64,000 nt of DNA from Hyalangium ruber (GTDB lineage: Bacteria; Myxococcota; Myxococcia; Myxococcales; Myxococcaceae), in assembly GCF_034259325.1 (NCBI RefSeq), contig NZ_JAXIVS010000003.1:620001-684000 (forward strand), written 5' to 3'. The notes beneath the pieces are model-generated. The model saw only the letters and a program-made list of their open reading frames with translations. It did no database searches and was not told where the DNA came from. A program made the translations under genes and the position numbers. Below are positions 42,037 to 50,283 of this stretch, one piece after another (within the stretch, counting starts at the first letter, position 1; every line of letters begins with the position of its first letter).

Positions 42037-42630
42037 CTACTTCAGCTCGACCCCGACGATGCCCGTGTAGCTCTGGGTCATCTTCGCTTCCTCGGAGTCG
42101 ACCGTGAAGTTGAGCTCCGTCCACTCCTTGCCATCCGGCGAGGTCCAGTAGGTATTGGCCCCCTGCCCCACCATCCACCACTTGCCACCGATCCAGGCAA
42201 TGTCTTGCGGAGTGGCGCGGGTGTACTTCGTCAACTGGGTCCACTTCTCTCCGTCCGGGGAGCTGAGGAAGTTGCCGTACGTCGACGCGGTGATGAAGCC
42301 CTGCGGCCCCACGCCCAGCGCCCACTTGCCGCCCTCCCACGGCGACGTACCAGCCGTTCCCGTACGCGACGGAGTGGAGCTCATGGAGCCGGGCCGCCTT
42401 CGGGAGCTCCACCTGCTTCCAGTTCTCGCCGTCCGGTGACGTGAGGATTCCGGCCCTGCCGACGGCCACGAACAGCTTCGTCTCGGGCACGTAGATGACG
42501 TTCTCGACGCTGGCGCCTTCCTTGTCCTTGTACCAGACCTCCTTGAACGTCTTGCCCCCGTCCCGCGAGAGGCCGATGGCACCCCGGAGGTTGGTGATCC
42601 CGGATGTGGAGCCCCTGGGAACAGCGTATG
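42037..42630 (-). pseudogene. BNR/Ycf48-like repeat protein, truncated and frameshifted
   Basis: The minus strand encodes repeated blades of the type ILTSPDGENWKQVELP, FLSSPDGEKWTQL, YWTSPDGKEWTEL. They are split between two frames: the upstream part (to about 42340) reads YGNGWYVAVGG and the downstream part continues as GKWALGVGPQG only if one G in the G run near 42330-42345 is removed. The 5' end (before GSTSGITNLRG) is missing, so the signal peptide and first blades are lost. Either an old pseudogene or, for the shift, a sequencing error in a homopolymer; the lost start favours decay. Confidence 0.75.
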
Positions 42631-42685
42631 CGGAGGACCGGACTTTCCGTGCTCGTGCCTGGCGGAATTTCCTGAGGCGTGCTGG

Positions 42686-43831
42686 CTAGCTCTGGCGCAG
42701 ATCTTCCAAGAGGCGGGTGGCCTGGGCGTGGAGGGGATGCTGCGGCGCCAGGCCATCCACCACCTGTTGCGCCAGGGCAAGCGCCTCGGCCATGCGCTGC
42801 GCCTTGACGTATGCCAGGACCAGGTTGAGCGAGGTCTCGGGCATCGTGGGCTCGAGCCGCCGCGCCGTCTCCAGCAACTCGATGGCGCGCGGCATATGCC
42901 GGTGGCCCTCCTTCAACAAACACACGCCCAGGCGCGTGTAGGGCTCCCAGTGCTCCGGCGCGAACGCGATCGCTTCCTCATAGGCATGGATGACGCCGGG
43001 CATGTCCGGAGGCTGGAGCATCTCGCAAGCTTCGGCCTCCAGGAGCTTGAGTGGCAGGGAGCGCGTCCCCTGCGCCCAGCCCTCCCTCAGGTGCTTCAAG
43101 GCTTCACGGCCGCGCTTGCGCTCCAGCAGCCTCGCGGCTCGATGGAACAGTGCCGCCTCCGGCGCCTCGGCGCCCTCCACGGTGGGCTCCTGGCCCGCCG
43201 TCAGCGCCTCCAGCAGGAGCTGGGCTTGGGGGACCTGCTTCAAGCCTGCTTCCAGGATGTGCTGGGCCGACCGCATCTTGCCGTGCTGCCTGAGCAGCTG
43301 GGCCAGCGCCCAGTAACCGCGTACATCCCGCGGCTCCAGGCGCAGACTTTGAACGAGCTCATGCACCGCGGCCCGAGAGCGATTCTCCATCGCCAGCGTC
43401 ATCCCCAGCTCGAAGCGGAAGCCGGACTGCTGGGGCTTGAGCGCCACGGCATGCTCGTGCGCCTCGCGGGCCGCGAGGATGTCTCCCTGGGCCAACAGCG
43501 CGACCCCCAGCCCATGCCAGGCCTCGGCGGGAGGCGAAGGCTGGTGGATGAGCACCTGGTAGAACTCGCGCGCCCGGGTGAAGTCCTTGCGCTGAATCGC
43601 CGCGGCCGCGCGCAGCAGGGTCATTTCCACCTGCGCCCTCTCGGACTTCACGCGCGACAACAACTGCTCAGCCTGCTCGGCCCTGCCATCCAACAGGGCC
43701 ACCTTGGCCAGGGCGAGCAGGGCCTCCTCATCGTCCGGATGCTGGGCGAGGTGGCGCGCGGCTGCCTCCCGTACCTCCTGAAGGCGCCCCTCCTCCAGCA
43801 GCTGCCTCAAGGAGTGCGTCATGTCGCCCAT
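42686..43831 (-). CDS. TPR-repeat protein
   Basis: 381 residues (ATG at 43831; ATG at 43822 is equally possible, both with weak ribosome sites). The protein is built of about nine tetratricopeptide-like helical pairs: AAARHLAQHPDDEEALLALAKVAL, AWHGLGVALLAQGDILAAREAHEHAVAL, RAAVHELVQSLRL and so on, cited by short blocks. TPR arrays serve as protein-binding scaffolds. No signal peptide, so cytoplasmic. Its C terminus ends close to the broken BNR-like gene. A partner cannot be named. Confidence 0.88.
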   Translation of the reverse strand: MGDMTHSLRQLLEEGRLQEVREAAARHLAQHPDDEEALLALAKVALLDGRAEQAEQLLSRVKSERAQVEMTLLRAAAAIQRKDFTRAREFYQVLIHQPSPPAEAWHGLGVALLAQGDILAAREAHEHAVALKPQQSGFRFELGMTLAMENRSRAAVHELVQSLRLEPRDVRGYWALAQLLRQHGKMRSAQHILEAGLKQVPQAQLLLEALTAGQEPTVEGAEAPEAALFHRAARLLERKRGREALKHLREGWAQGTRSLPLKLLEAEACEMLQPPDMPGVIHAYEEAIAFAPEHWEPYTRLGVCLLKEGHRHMPRAIELLETARRLEPTMPETSLNLVLAYVKAQRMAEALALAQQVVDGLAPQHPLHAQATRLLEDLRQS

Positions 43832-43960
43832 TTATTCTGCTTTTACTTGTTTTTCAAGGGGATTCATGGTGCAGTCGTTCAGCTGCGGGAGCCCTCAAAT
43901 CCGTTTTGCCCCCGGTACCGTATCTGTGTGGACTGTTCGCACTTCTCGAGGAGAGAGCTC

Positions 43961-44440
43961 ATGGCTCCGATCGGATTTCCCGGAAACCGCCCCATCCGTT
44001 TTCCTGCGAGCCTCCCGCTCCGAGGACTCCCCCGTCTCACACCGGCGAGCGCCCCCAGCACTCGCGAGCCCGCCAACGCTCACGTGTCCGACTACTCCCA
44101 GACGGACAGGCTGCGCGGGCAGATCGACAGGCAGGCCCAGGAGAACCCCAGCTTCTACGGCAGGCTCGTGCGCGGGGTGAACTCCGCGCTGCAGCAGGGG
44201 GGATTCGGTATCTCCCCCGCCTCCCACCGGAGCGTCATGGAGAACCTGCAGGGCGTGAGTCAGGGCACCATGCGCCAGTCCACCGCCCACTTCCGGGAGG
44301 CTTCGACCTTCGCCCGCGACTCCATCGCCAGCTACTCCCAGGGCAGGATCATCCAAGGAGAAATGGAGCGCTTCGGCGTGATGCTCAACCTCATCGGGGG
44401 CGTGGGGATGACGGCGTGGGAGCGGATGACCGGGCAGTGA
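43961..44440 (+). CDS. Small hypothetical protein, effector-like
   Basis: 159 residues from the ATG at 43961 with GAGGAG 8 bases upstream. The first 40 residues are Pro/Arg-rich (FPGNRPIRFPASLPLRGLPRL), followed by an amphipathic helical region with many Gln/Arg/Ser (SDYSQTDRLRGQIDRQAQENPSFY, quoted in part) and a Gly-rich hydrophobic end (GVMLNLIGGVGMTAWERM). It has the same general plan as the larger proteins at 27191 and 39176: a basic/proline head and a helical body without a signal peptide. No family recognised. It stands alone between a TPR gene and the cyclophilin/cupin operon. Confidence 0.65.
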   Translation: MAPIGFPGNRPIRFPASLPLRGLPRLTPASAPSTREPANAHVSDYSQTDRLRGQIDRQAQENPSFYGRLVRGVNSALQQGGFGISPASHRSVMENLQGVSQGTMRQSTAHFREASTFARDSIASYSQGRIIQGEMERFGVMLNLIGGVGMTAWERMTGQ

Positions 44441-44637
44441 AAGCCCCGTGCGACGGTTGCGAGAGTGATCGCGTGAACCGGCGGTTCGACGTCAGGACTT
44501 TCAAGCAGACAGACACGGTCAGCAGGCACCGTGAGTGCCGCGAGCTGAGCCCACTCGCCGGCCACAGCAAGCCCAAGGCCAGCTACTTCAGGCCCTTGGA
44601 GACCCACGAGGCAGCCGAGGACCCAATCGCGCCGCTC

Positions 44638-45102
44638 CTATTCGGCACGCTCGAATCTCACCTGCAAGGGACCGGGCTTCCTCAAGGCCTCGACACCGTT
44701 GTCGAGCGTTCCGAGCGTGATGAGCCCGCTCGCAGGGTCGGAATCCTTGTGGAACAGGGCGAGGTTCCCCCAGGGGGCGTAGTAGGTAATGGCCCCGGCC
44801 TTGCCGCCAGAGCTCGCGGGCGCGCCCTTCGTGGACAGCTTGCGCGGCAGGTAGCTGATCTTCTCGGTCGCCGCGTAGTCCGTGAGCGTGAGAGTCAGGG
44901 GTAGCAGGGCCGCGAAGTCGCGGGCGGTAGCGTTGTCGTGCAGCGTTGCCGTCAGGACCGTTTCACCGAGGATCAGTCGAATCTTCATGGGATTGGCCCT
45001 CTCGGGGGTTTTCTGCTGCGCATGGGCGGGGAGCGCCACCAACGCGAGTGCGAGGAGGAAGGAGGCCCCGGAGTGCGCCCGGGCCTTTAGAGGGGGTGTC
45101 AT
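44638..45102 (-). CDS. Secreted cyclophilin-like fold protein
   Basis: 154 residues from the ATG at 45102. The signal peptide ([14 protein letters not shown]) is followed by a cyclophilin-like (DUF369-type) domain: [57 protein letters not shown] and [12 protein letters not shown], cited in short blocks. These proteins have the cyclophilin barrel without the prolyl-isomerase active residues and are of unknown activity. The start overlaps the cupin gene's stop (ATGA at 45099-45102), so it forms an operon with that gene. A broken copy of its 3' half is at 22451. Confidence 0.85.
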   Translation of the reverse strand: MTPPLKARAHSGASFLLALALVALPAHAQQKTPERANPMKIRLILGETVLTATLHDNATARDFAALLPLTLTLTDYAATEKISYLPRKLSTKGAPASSGGKAGAITYYAPWGNLALFHKDSDPASGLITLGTLDNGVEALRKPGPLQVRFERAE

Positions 45103-45626
45103 GGCGTCGTCCCCTTCCCCGGCTCTGCGCCGTACTGCGCGTCGCTCACCTTCTCCATCCACTGGACGACCTTGCCGTCCTGCGCCTCCTGGAGGGCCAG
45201 GTGCGTCATGGCGGTGGTGGGAGAGGCGCCGTGCCAGTGCTTCTGGCCGGGTGGAATCTGTACGACGTCGCCTGGGCGAATCTCCTCCACCGCCCCGCCC
45301 CACAGCTGAACGCGGCCCACGCCCGCCGTCACCACGAGCGTCTGGCCCAGCGGGTGGGTGTGCCATGCGGTGCGCGCGCCCGGCTCGAAGGTGACGCTGG
45401 CGCCCGAGGTGCGCGCAGGGGGCGTGGCCGAGAAGAGCGGGTCGACGCGCACCGTGCCGGTAAACCACTCAGCGGGCCCCTTCGTGGAGGCCTGCGTCCC
45501 GGCGCGAGTGATGCGCGGCGCGGGGGCGCTACCGCGCGCGGTGGTGGCAACCGGGCCCGGCTGTGTGAGCGCCACGCCGAGAACCGGGAACCCGACGAGC
45601 GTAACGATGAGCCACTTCATGTTCAT
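45099..45626 (-). CDS. Secreted cupin-domain protein
   Basis: 175 residues from the ATG at 45626, fixed by AGGAGG 6 bases upstream. A hydrophobic N-terminal signal ([18 protein letters not shown]) is followed by a single cupin (about 70-160) with the metal motif [17 protein letters not shown] (His-x-His and Gln) and later [11 protein letters not shown] with two more His. It resembles cupins of the (R)-mandelonitrile lyase/carboxymuconolactone group, but the substrate is unknown. It is coupled with the cyclophilin-like gene. The MFS fragment directly upstream suggests that the operon once continued there. Confidence 0.87.
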   Translation of the reverse strand: MNMKWLIVTLVGFPVLGVALTQPGPVATTARGSAPAPRITRAGTQASTKGPAEWFTGTVRVDPLFSATPPARTSGASVTFEPGARTAWHTHPLGQTLVVTAGVGRVQLWGGAVEEIRPGDVVQIPPGQKHWHGASPTTAMTHLALQEAQDGKVVQWMEKVSDAQYGAEPGKGTTP

Positions 45627-45686
45627 GTCCGTCCTCCTGAGTTTCGCAAGCTGCACGTGCATCCGCGCCTCATCGCGCTGCATCCA

Positions 45687-45795
45687 TCAGAAGCCTCCGA
45701 TGGCGACGCCGAGCAGGGCACGTCCGATCATGAGCACGGTGAAGTTCGGCGCCAGAGCGACGACGAGGCCCGAGGCCAGCATCAACGGCTCCCCA
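45687..45795 (-). pseudogene. Scrap of an MFS transporter
   Basis: On the minus strand the frame ending in TGA at 45687 reads ASGLVVALAPNFTVLMIGRALLGVAIGGF. This is the conserved second to fourth transmembrane region of drug/sugar MFS exporters. The frame stops directly at the GGF position, where relatives have GGFW, and nothing remains upstream of about 45795. A remnant of a deleted gene. Confidence 0.7.
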
Positions 45796-45922
45796 TGACG
45801 CGGAGCGAGGGGCCGCCGCCTCGGACGCTCCGGCGAGTTGGATGGTCATGGCCTTCGAGGTAACCCCCGGCTCCGCCGGGGACTACGGGCTGAATGCGCA
45901 TGAGCCGTTAAGCCTGGGTTGA

Positions 45923-46261
45923 CAGTCGGTGCGCCAGCTCGAGGCTAAACTGGGCGTGGTGCTGCTCAACCGCACCTCGCGCAGCGTGGCCGTGACGGAC
46001 GCAGAGCGGCGGTTGGTGGAGGAGGCCGGTCCAGGCCTGGCCAAGGGGACATTCTCGACGTTCGTGTCTATCTGGGAGCTCGAGCGAGGGCACAAGAACT
46101 GACGCGTGCCCGTGCGCGGCGGCATCGCCACGAACGACCACATGACCAGCGTGGCGCTCGCGGCCGAAGGACAGGGGCTGGCGTATGCCCTGGAGCCAGC
46201 GGTGGCACCGCCGAGGGCCCCATGGTTCCGAGGCACGGTGAGCGGCGGTGCTCGGACCTGA
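45923..46261 (+). pseudogene. LysR-family regulator remnant
   Basis: The frame from 45923 reads QSVRQLEAKLGVVLLNRTSRSVAVTDAE, the recognition-helix region of LysR HTH domains, and continues to a TGA at 46100. In the same frame after the stop comes RGGIATNDHMTSVALAAEGQGLAYALEP, the C-terminal part of the LysR effector-binding domain. The middle ~200 residues and the first helix are gone. Together with the MFS scrap it suggests a lost LysR/MFS module next to the cupin operon. Confidence 0.75.
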
Positions 46262-46322
46262 GCAACCCGGCACTAGAATGGACGTTGACGTCGACGTCGA
46301 TTCACTCCCACCCGAGCGCCCC

Positions 46323-46784
46323 ATGCCGCCCACCGACTTCCAGCCCGCCGATCCCGCATACGCCGAGCGGGTGCGCGAAAGCTTCGCCCGCCAGGCCGCG
46401 ATGGGCACCATCGGCGCGGAGCTCGTGCGCGTGGAGGCCGGCGAGGTGGAGGTGCAACTGGCCTGGGCTGCGCATCTCACCCAGCAGCATGGGTTCCTGC
46501 ATGGAGGCATCCTCGGGGCCGCGCTCGATTCGGCCTGCGGCTACGCCGCCTCCACGCTGATGCCGGCCGACGTGGGCGTGCTCAGCATCGAATACAAGAT
46601 CAACTTCGTCGCGCCAGCCCGGGGCCAGCGCTTCCGCCTGGTCGGCACGGTGGTCAAGCCGGGCCGCACCATCAGCGTAGTCGAAGGCCGGGCCTACGCC
46701 GTCGAGGGCGACCGCGAGAAGCTGGTCGCCACCATGAGCGCCACGATGATGACGGTCGCTGGCCGCGACGACGTCAAGTCCTAG
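46323..46784 (+). CDS. PaaI-type hotdog-fold thioesterase
   Basis: 153 residues from the ATG at 46323 (the ATG at 46278 would add 15 acidic residues, DVDVDVDS). The hotdog domain (about 35-145) contains HLTQQHGFLHGGILGAALDSACGYAA, with the G-x-x-H-G-G-x-x-x-x-x-x-D layout of acyl-CoA thioesterases, and VLSIEYKINFVAPARGQ. It should hydrolyse acyl- or aryl-CoA in the cytoplasm. Ribosome sites are weak for both starts. It follows the LysR remnant but is not part of any operon that I can see. Confidence 0.9.
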   Translation: MPPTDFQPADPAYAERVRESFARQAAMGTIGAELVRVEAGEVEVQLAWAAHLTQQHGFLHGGILGAALDSACGYAASTLMPADVGVLSIEYKINFVAPARGQRFRLVGTVVKPGRTISVVEGRAYAVEGDREKLVATMSATMMTVAGRDDVKS

Positions 46785-46859
46785 GTTCGCCGCGCGCGAC
46801 GAACCTCGACCGCAGCGGACCCGCTCCCGATGGTCCTCTGGCGCAAGATCCAGGAAGAC

Positions 46860-48053
46860 CTACCAGGGGCAATTGGCCACGTGGACGGTGCGCGTCACGG
46901 GGAGGGCCGAATTGCCCGCGCTGTCCGTGGCCTGGTAGGTGACCGTATAGGTTCCCGGAGACCAGCCGTTCACATAGCCGGACACCTGCACCGACTGCGT
47001 GACGTTGCCGTAGCAGGCGTCCAGCGCCACGAAGCCGGGATCCACCCACTGGCTGCCGCACGTGTGATGCAACTCGGTGCCCCCGTTCAACTGGAACATG
47101 GGAGGCACGGTGTCCTCCACGAGGATGGTGCGCACGGCGCTCGTGTCACCATACGGGTTGCGGGCCATGTACTGCACCGCGTAGGTGCCCTCGGCGTTCG
47201 CGTTGGGACCGGGGCCATAGGCATCCGCGCCCGAGTTGAAACGCTCCACCGCCACGGGGCCGCAGTCATCCGTGGCCGTGGCGCCCGGGTCCTGCCAGGG
47301 GCTCATGCCGCACTGCAGAATCATTTCCTGGCTGCCTCGGAGGGTCAGCGTGGGCGGAGGCCGAATGAGCTCACACGCCGGTGGCTCGTAGCGGATCTCC
47401 AGTTTGGGGCGCTTGCTGGCATCGGGGTATTCAGACGCGTAATAAAACGTCTCGTACCCTGGCGAGCTCAGCCGCAGGCTCAAGAGGTTGTCCGTCTCGG
47501 CCTGGTACCGAACCAGGGAAGCGAGCACCACGGTCTCGGTGCTGCCAAGCTGCTCCGGCCGGGGCTGTACGTGGCGAACGTCATACCAAAGCCACCAGGA
47601 GCCCACGGGCGCTCCCGAAACGGCGGGCTTGTTGAGCCAGATGAGGGAACCCTCGCTCCATGAGTCGTCCGGCACGAAATGTGTGTAAACGTTGCCATCG
47701 CCCCCATAGGCGAAACCATCGTGCGCCGTAGCCCGAAGCCTGGCGGAGAGCACCTGGGAGTTCTGGGGAATGCCGCTCAGGTCGAACTTCAGGAAGGTCT
47801 CGCGTGAGGAGTCGACGCCAGCCATCGGCCAGACCGGCGACACCGCAAAGCCTGTCTGGCTTCCGTAATTGGTCCAGGGCATCGCTGAGGTCACCATCGC
47901 GTCATCGATGGGCTCCAGTTCCACGGTAATGGGGGTGGCGTTCGCGGCCAGAGGCCCACAAAGACTCACAGCCAGCAGCATCTTGGCAAGGCTGTCTTTC
48001 GACCGCGAAAGACGCAGAGAGGGAAAGCCAAAAGGCAACGGGAGAGGGATCAT
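46860..48053 (-). CDS. Secreted protein with a DNRLRE/CBM96-like domain and two Ig-like (DUF5011) domains
   Basis: 397 residues from the ATG at 48053 (AGGAG 9 bases upstream). A signal peptide (MLLAVSLCGPLAANA) precedes a domain of about 175 residues (DDAMVTSAMPWTNYG, RETFLKFDLSGIP, LSARLRATAHDG, SWSEGSLIWLNKP) typical of DNRLRE/CBM96-like beta sandwiches. Then come two immunoglobulin-like domains with the HYR/DUF5011 features PGATATDDCG, GTYAVQYMARNPYGDTS and VDPGFVALDACYGNV, GTYTVTYQATDSAGNS. Cysteines in these parts may form disulfides. It is a secreted, probably surface-bound protein that may bind polysaccharide. A 54-residue longer N terminus from 48107 is possible but lacks a ribosome site. 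Confidence 0.87.
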   Translation of the reverse strand: MIPLPLPFGFPSLRLSRSKDSLAKMLLAVSLCGPLAANATPITVELEPIDDAMVTSAMPWTNYGSQTGFAVSPVWPMAGVDSSRETFLKFDLSGIPQNSQVLSARLRATAHDGFAYGGDGNVYTHFVPDDSWSEGSLIWLNKPAVSGAPVGSWWLWYDVRHVQPRPEQLGSTETVVLASLVRYQAETDNLLSLRLSSPGYETFYYASEYPDASKRPKLEIRYEPPACELIRPPPTLTLRGSQEMILQCGMSPWQDPGATATDDCGPVAVERFNSGADAYGPGPNANAEGTYAVQYMARNPYGDTSAVRTILVEDTVPPMFQLNGGTELHHTCGSQWVDPGFVALDACYGNVTQSVQVSGYVNGWSPGTYTVTYQATDSAGNSALPVTRTVHVANCPW

Positions 48054-48239
48054 GGATGGAGGCTCCTGTCGGTGAGGCTGCGAAATGATACGTCTATGGA
48101 GCTTCAATCAACAACTGGTTTGGGAAGAAAAATGAAGAATGGCTTCAAATTCTTGTGCCAGAAGCATGACGGACCGCGGCATGTGCGGATGGGACTTCAA
48201 CGGTGCCCGGCGCCACGTAGAGCAACGGCGACTCGCCAG

Positions 48240-48520
48240 CCCTGCCCGTGAGTACGACGGAACGGGGCGCGGCCCGCGTCCTTGATCTCCCCGGAGACGA
48301 GCAGCGGGCCCATCCACCCCTCGCAACGAAACGCCTGGGCGCTTCCCGCCTTGGCCTTCTCGATGCCCATGTCCCGCACGGAGAAATACTGACCGACCTT
48401 GTGAGGCACTCCGTCCTCGTGCGTCCAGAGTTGATCCGGGACGCCTTTTCATCAATACAGCGGATGATGCGGGTGGCCACGAGGATGAGGTACTGATCCG
48501 GCTGGCCCTCCACCGTCCAC
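48240..48520 (-). pseudogene. Imm11-like (DUF1629) immunity protein, frameshifted remnant
   Basis: On the minus strand one frame reads QPDQYLILVATRIIRCIDEKAS and, after a one-base shift near 48424-48428, the next frame continues with WTHEDGVPHKVGQYFSVRDMGI and AFRCEGWMGPLLVSGEIKDA. The combination LI-x-CIDE, EDG-x-P-x-K-x-GQY, W-x-x-x-L-x-V-S-x-x-IKDA is that of the Imm11 family of polymorphic toxin immunity proteins as I remember it. There is no start codon before the first block and the end is lost too. No toxin gene is adjacent, so it is an orphan, decaying immunity gene. Confidence 0.65.
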
Positions 48521-48588
48521 GGGGATCAATTACATCGTCCGCGAGCTTCGAAGAATCGCTTGGGCATGGGCTCTCTCACCAACACAGC

Positions 48589-48623
48589 GGCGGCCCTCCG
48601 CGCTTTCCAGGTAGAGGGCCGCC
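48589..48623 (-). terminator. Strong hairpin downstream of the 48672-49370 gene
   Basis: A perfect 10-bp GC-rich stem (GGCGGCCCTC at 48589-48598 and GAGGGCCGCC at 48614-48623) with a 15-base loop lies 49 bases after the stop codon of the leftward gene. No T run follows on the minus strand, so this is a candidate terminator or mRNA-stabilising hairpin. Confidence 0.5.
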
Positions 48624-48671
48624 ACTGCTTTCATTCACCGAGGCTCATGCCCCGGGCGTTTACTCCACCCG

Positions 48672-49370
48672 TCACACCGAGGGCAGCTGCCCCTTCAGCG
48701 CCTCGAGCAGCTGGCTCACCTGCTCCACGGGGATGCCCTTGAAGTCCAGCACCGCCTTGCCCTTCTGGTTGCGCACCTGCACCTTGACGAGCACCCCCTG
48801 CGGGAACCGGCTTGCCACCGCCTTGTGGTACTGCTCCGCCACTGCCACCGCCTCCGCAGGCAAGGGCTTGCTGGAGGAGGGCTTGCGCCTGCGCTGGATC
48901 GCCTTGCGCATCTGCTCCACGCTGCACGCCGAGAAGGGCTTGGCGGTCACCTGCCCCTTGTCGTCCGGCACCTCGATGAGGGTGTTGCCCGGCTCCGCGT
49001 GGTTCACCTCCAGGTCCGCCGCCTCCTTGTACGTCAGCAGCAGGTACAGGCACGTGACGCCGAAGCGGCGCGTGACAGGCTCGCTGAAGGCGGCGGCCAC
49101 CGCCCCGTACATGCTCAGGGACGACTGCGACAAGTCCGCCAGGTGCTGGCTGAGGTAATCCCGGGCGTCCTTGAAGCCGGCCCCCTCCGCCAGCTTCTCC
49201 TTCACGATGTAGTTGTAGAGCTGCCCCATCCGGTGGTGGTTGGTGTGCTCCTGGGCCATCAGCCCGAGCAGCTCCTCGCGCACCTGCTGCAGCGTCGTGC
49301 CCTCCGGGATGGCGGCGGCGGCGGCGGCGCTCGTGGTGGTGGGCTCCTTGAACTTCAACAGACTGAACAT
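48672..49370 (-). CDS. Hypothetical protein
   Basis: 232 residues from the ATG at 49370 (GGGGGAG ribosome site 8 bases before). A short hydrophilic head with an Ala run (SAAAAAAI) is followed by a helical region (35-115) containing TLQQVREELLGLMAQEHTNHHRMGQLYNYIV (quoted in part), VKEKLAEGAGFKDARDYL and CLYLLLTYKEAADLEV, and a C-terminal region (115-232) with a basic stretch RRRKPSSSKPLPAEAV and VKVQVRNQKGKAVLDFKG. It is cytoplasmic and without a signal. The middle resembles the DNA-interacting helical regions of small regulators but I cannot assign a family. Codon use fits the host. Confidence 0.75.
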   Translation of the reverse strand: MFSLLKFKEPTTTSAAAAAAIPEGTTLQQVREELLGLMAQEHTNHHRMGQLYNYIVKEKLAEGAGFKDARDYLSQHLADLSQSSLSMYGAVAAAFSEPVTRRFGVTCLYLLLTYKEAADLEVNHAEPGNTLIEVPDDKGQVTAKPFSACSVEQMRKAIQRRRKPSSSKPLPAEAVAVAEQYHKAVASRFPQGVLVKVQVRNQKGKAVLDFKGIPVEQVSQLLEALKGQLPSV

Positions 49371-49660
49371 GACTGCTTCTCCCCCTGAGACGCACCATGC
49401 GTCCCGGCCGATTGACCATGTGGCCGCGCAGCCCTAGAGCACACTGCGGGCCAACTCTGGGGGCCCTGAGAAAACGGGTGCTTACGAGAACAGCCGCCAG
49501 GGACCGTCCGTGCGCGCGGACGCACCGTCCACGTTTTGAGACGGTCCGAAAAAGCATTGGAGTGCCGCTGGCTTACGCAGGCAGAGCCGCAGTTCAATCG
49601 CTGGGGCGTTGTTGTAACTCACCGAATTCACAGGGATGAACTCCCGCCGCTGCTGGGACA
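49371..49660. other. Intergenic region upstream of the 48672-49370 gene
   Basis: About 290 bases with the promoter of the leftward hypothetical gene. A weak inverted repeat around 49527-49550 (ACCGTC...GACGGT) is followed by AAAAA. No gene is recognised; the repeat copy A begins at 49661. Confidence 0.5.
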
Positions 49661-49740
49661 GACCGTCCACGTTCCCGGACTGTGCAGCCAGGCCCAGGGC
49701 CCGATCGTTACTTCCAACCAGTTGGAAGTGGCCTCTCGCC
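49661..49740. repeat. Palindromic repeat, copy A
   Basis: An ~80-bp segment starting GACCGTCCACGTTCCCGGAC and ending in the 20-bp palindrome at 49710-49729 (ACTTCCAAC, CA, GTTGGAAGT) plus GGCCTCTCGCC. It matches copy B at 51061-51140 with about four of five bases identical, in the same orientation. Confidence 0.8.
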
Positions 49741-49771
49741 GCCTCTCCCAACTGGAGCCGAGCGCGGAGCT

Positions 49772-50281
49772 TCACTTCCAACCAGTTGGAAGTGGCCTCT
49801 CGCCGAGGATGCCGTGGCTCGCGGCCTCACGCCGGGCATGTGCAATCCCGTCCAGCATCTGTTGGCGCGAAGAGCGCTCTTTGCTGCACCTCAACACCCG
49901 ACGCTCTGTGTCCGCCAACATGGCGAAGGCGTCCCGGGCTTGCTCCGGAAAGTTCGGCAAGGACTGTACGTAAAGGCACGAGATGTGAAAGCGACTCCAG
50001 AGATTCGGAAAGCCCAGCCGCTTGAGCTTGCGCAACCACGGGCCAAAGTCCTTCCAGGGGCGATCCTGGTCGAACGCCGCTTGTACAGCATCCTCCGCCG
50101 TCAGCCGCTTGAGGTGCAGACGTTCGGCGGGGGTTCGTGCCTCTCGTGCAAACTGCCGCTCGAGGTCCTTGAGCGCCGCCACGTAGGCGTCAAAAGGCAC
50201 TTCAGCGTGAATCATCCCGAAGCAGAGCCACTGGCGGGCCTCTGCCACCTCGTTCCACCACTCCCAACGCAAGCGGGCCAC
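49772..50281 (-). CDS. Candidate immunity partner of the lipoprotein gene upstream
   Basis: 169 residues from the GTG at 50281, chosen because GGAGG lies 9 bases upstream; a GTG at 50302 overlapping the lipoprotein gene by 19 bases is possible but has no ribosome site. The protein is rich in Trp, Arg and Glu (ARLRWEWWNEVAEARQWLCFGMIH), fully cytoplasmic and helical, with AYVAALKDLERQFAREARTP and LKRLGFPNLWSRFHISCLY, quoted in part. I recognise no family. It directly follows a lipoprotein gene with a Cys-rich end, as immunity genes do. The C-terminal residues come from the palindromic repeat. Function as immunity factor is inference. Confidence 0.6.
   Translation of the reverse strand: MARLRWEWWNEVAEARQWLCFGMIHAEVPFDAYVAALKDLERQFAREARTPAERLHLKRLTAEDAVQAAFDQDRPWKDFGPWLRKLKRLGFPNLWSRFHISCLYVQSLPNFPEQARDAFAMLADTERRVLRCSKERSSRQQMLDGIAHARREAASHGILGERPLPTGWK
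49774..49793. repeat. Palindromic repeat, extra short copy at the stop codon
   Basis: A third exact copy of the 20-bp palindrome. It overlaps the end of the leftward gene, so that the final residues RPLPTGWK and the stop codon are spelled by the repeat. Confidence 0.85.
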
Positions 50282-50283
50282 GC

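Larger units (their letters stand above)
44503..45690. repeat. Parent copy of the cyclophilin/cupin locus duplication
   Basis: This segment is the full version of the deleted copy at 22300-22790. The two flanks (44503-44856 and 45575-45690) are shared; the middle ~720 bp are only here. Both copies have the same orientation. Confidence 0.8.

Noticed and set aside
49527..49560. ACCGTC/GACGGT hairpin followed by AAAAA as a terminator
   Set aside because: The stem has only six pairs with a ten-base loop and no gene ends just before it on the relevant strand.
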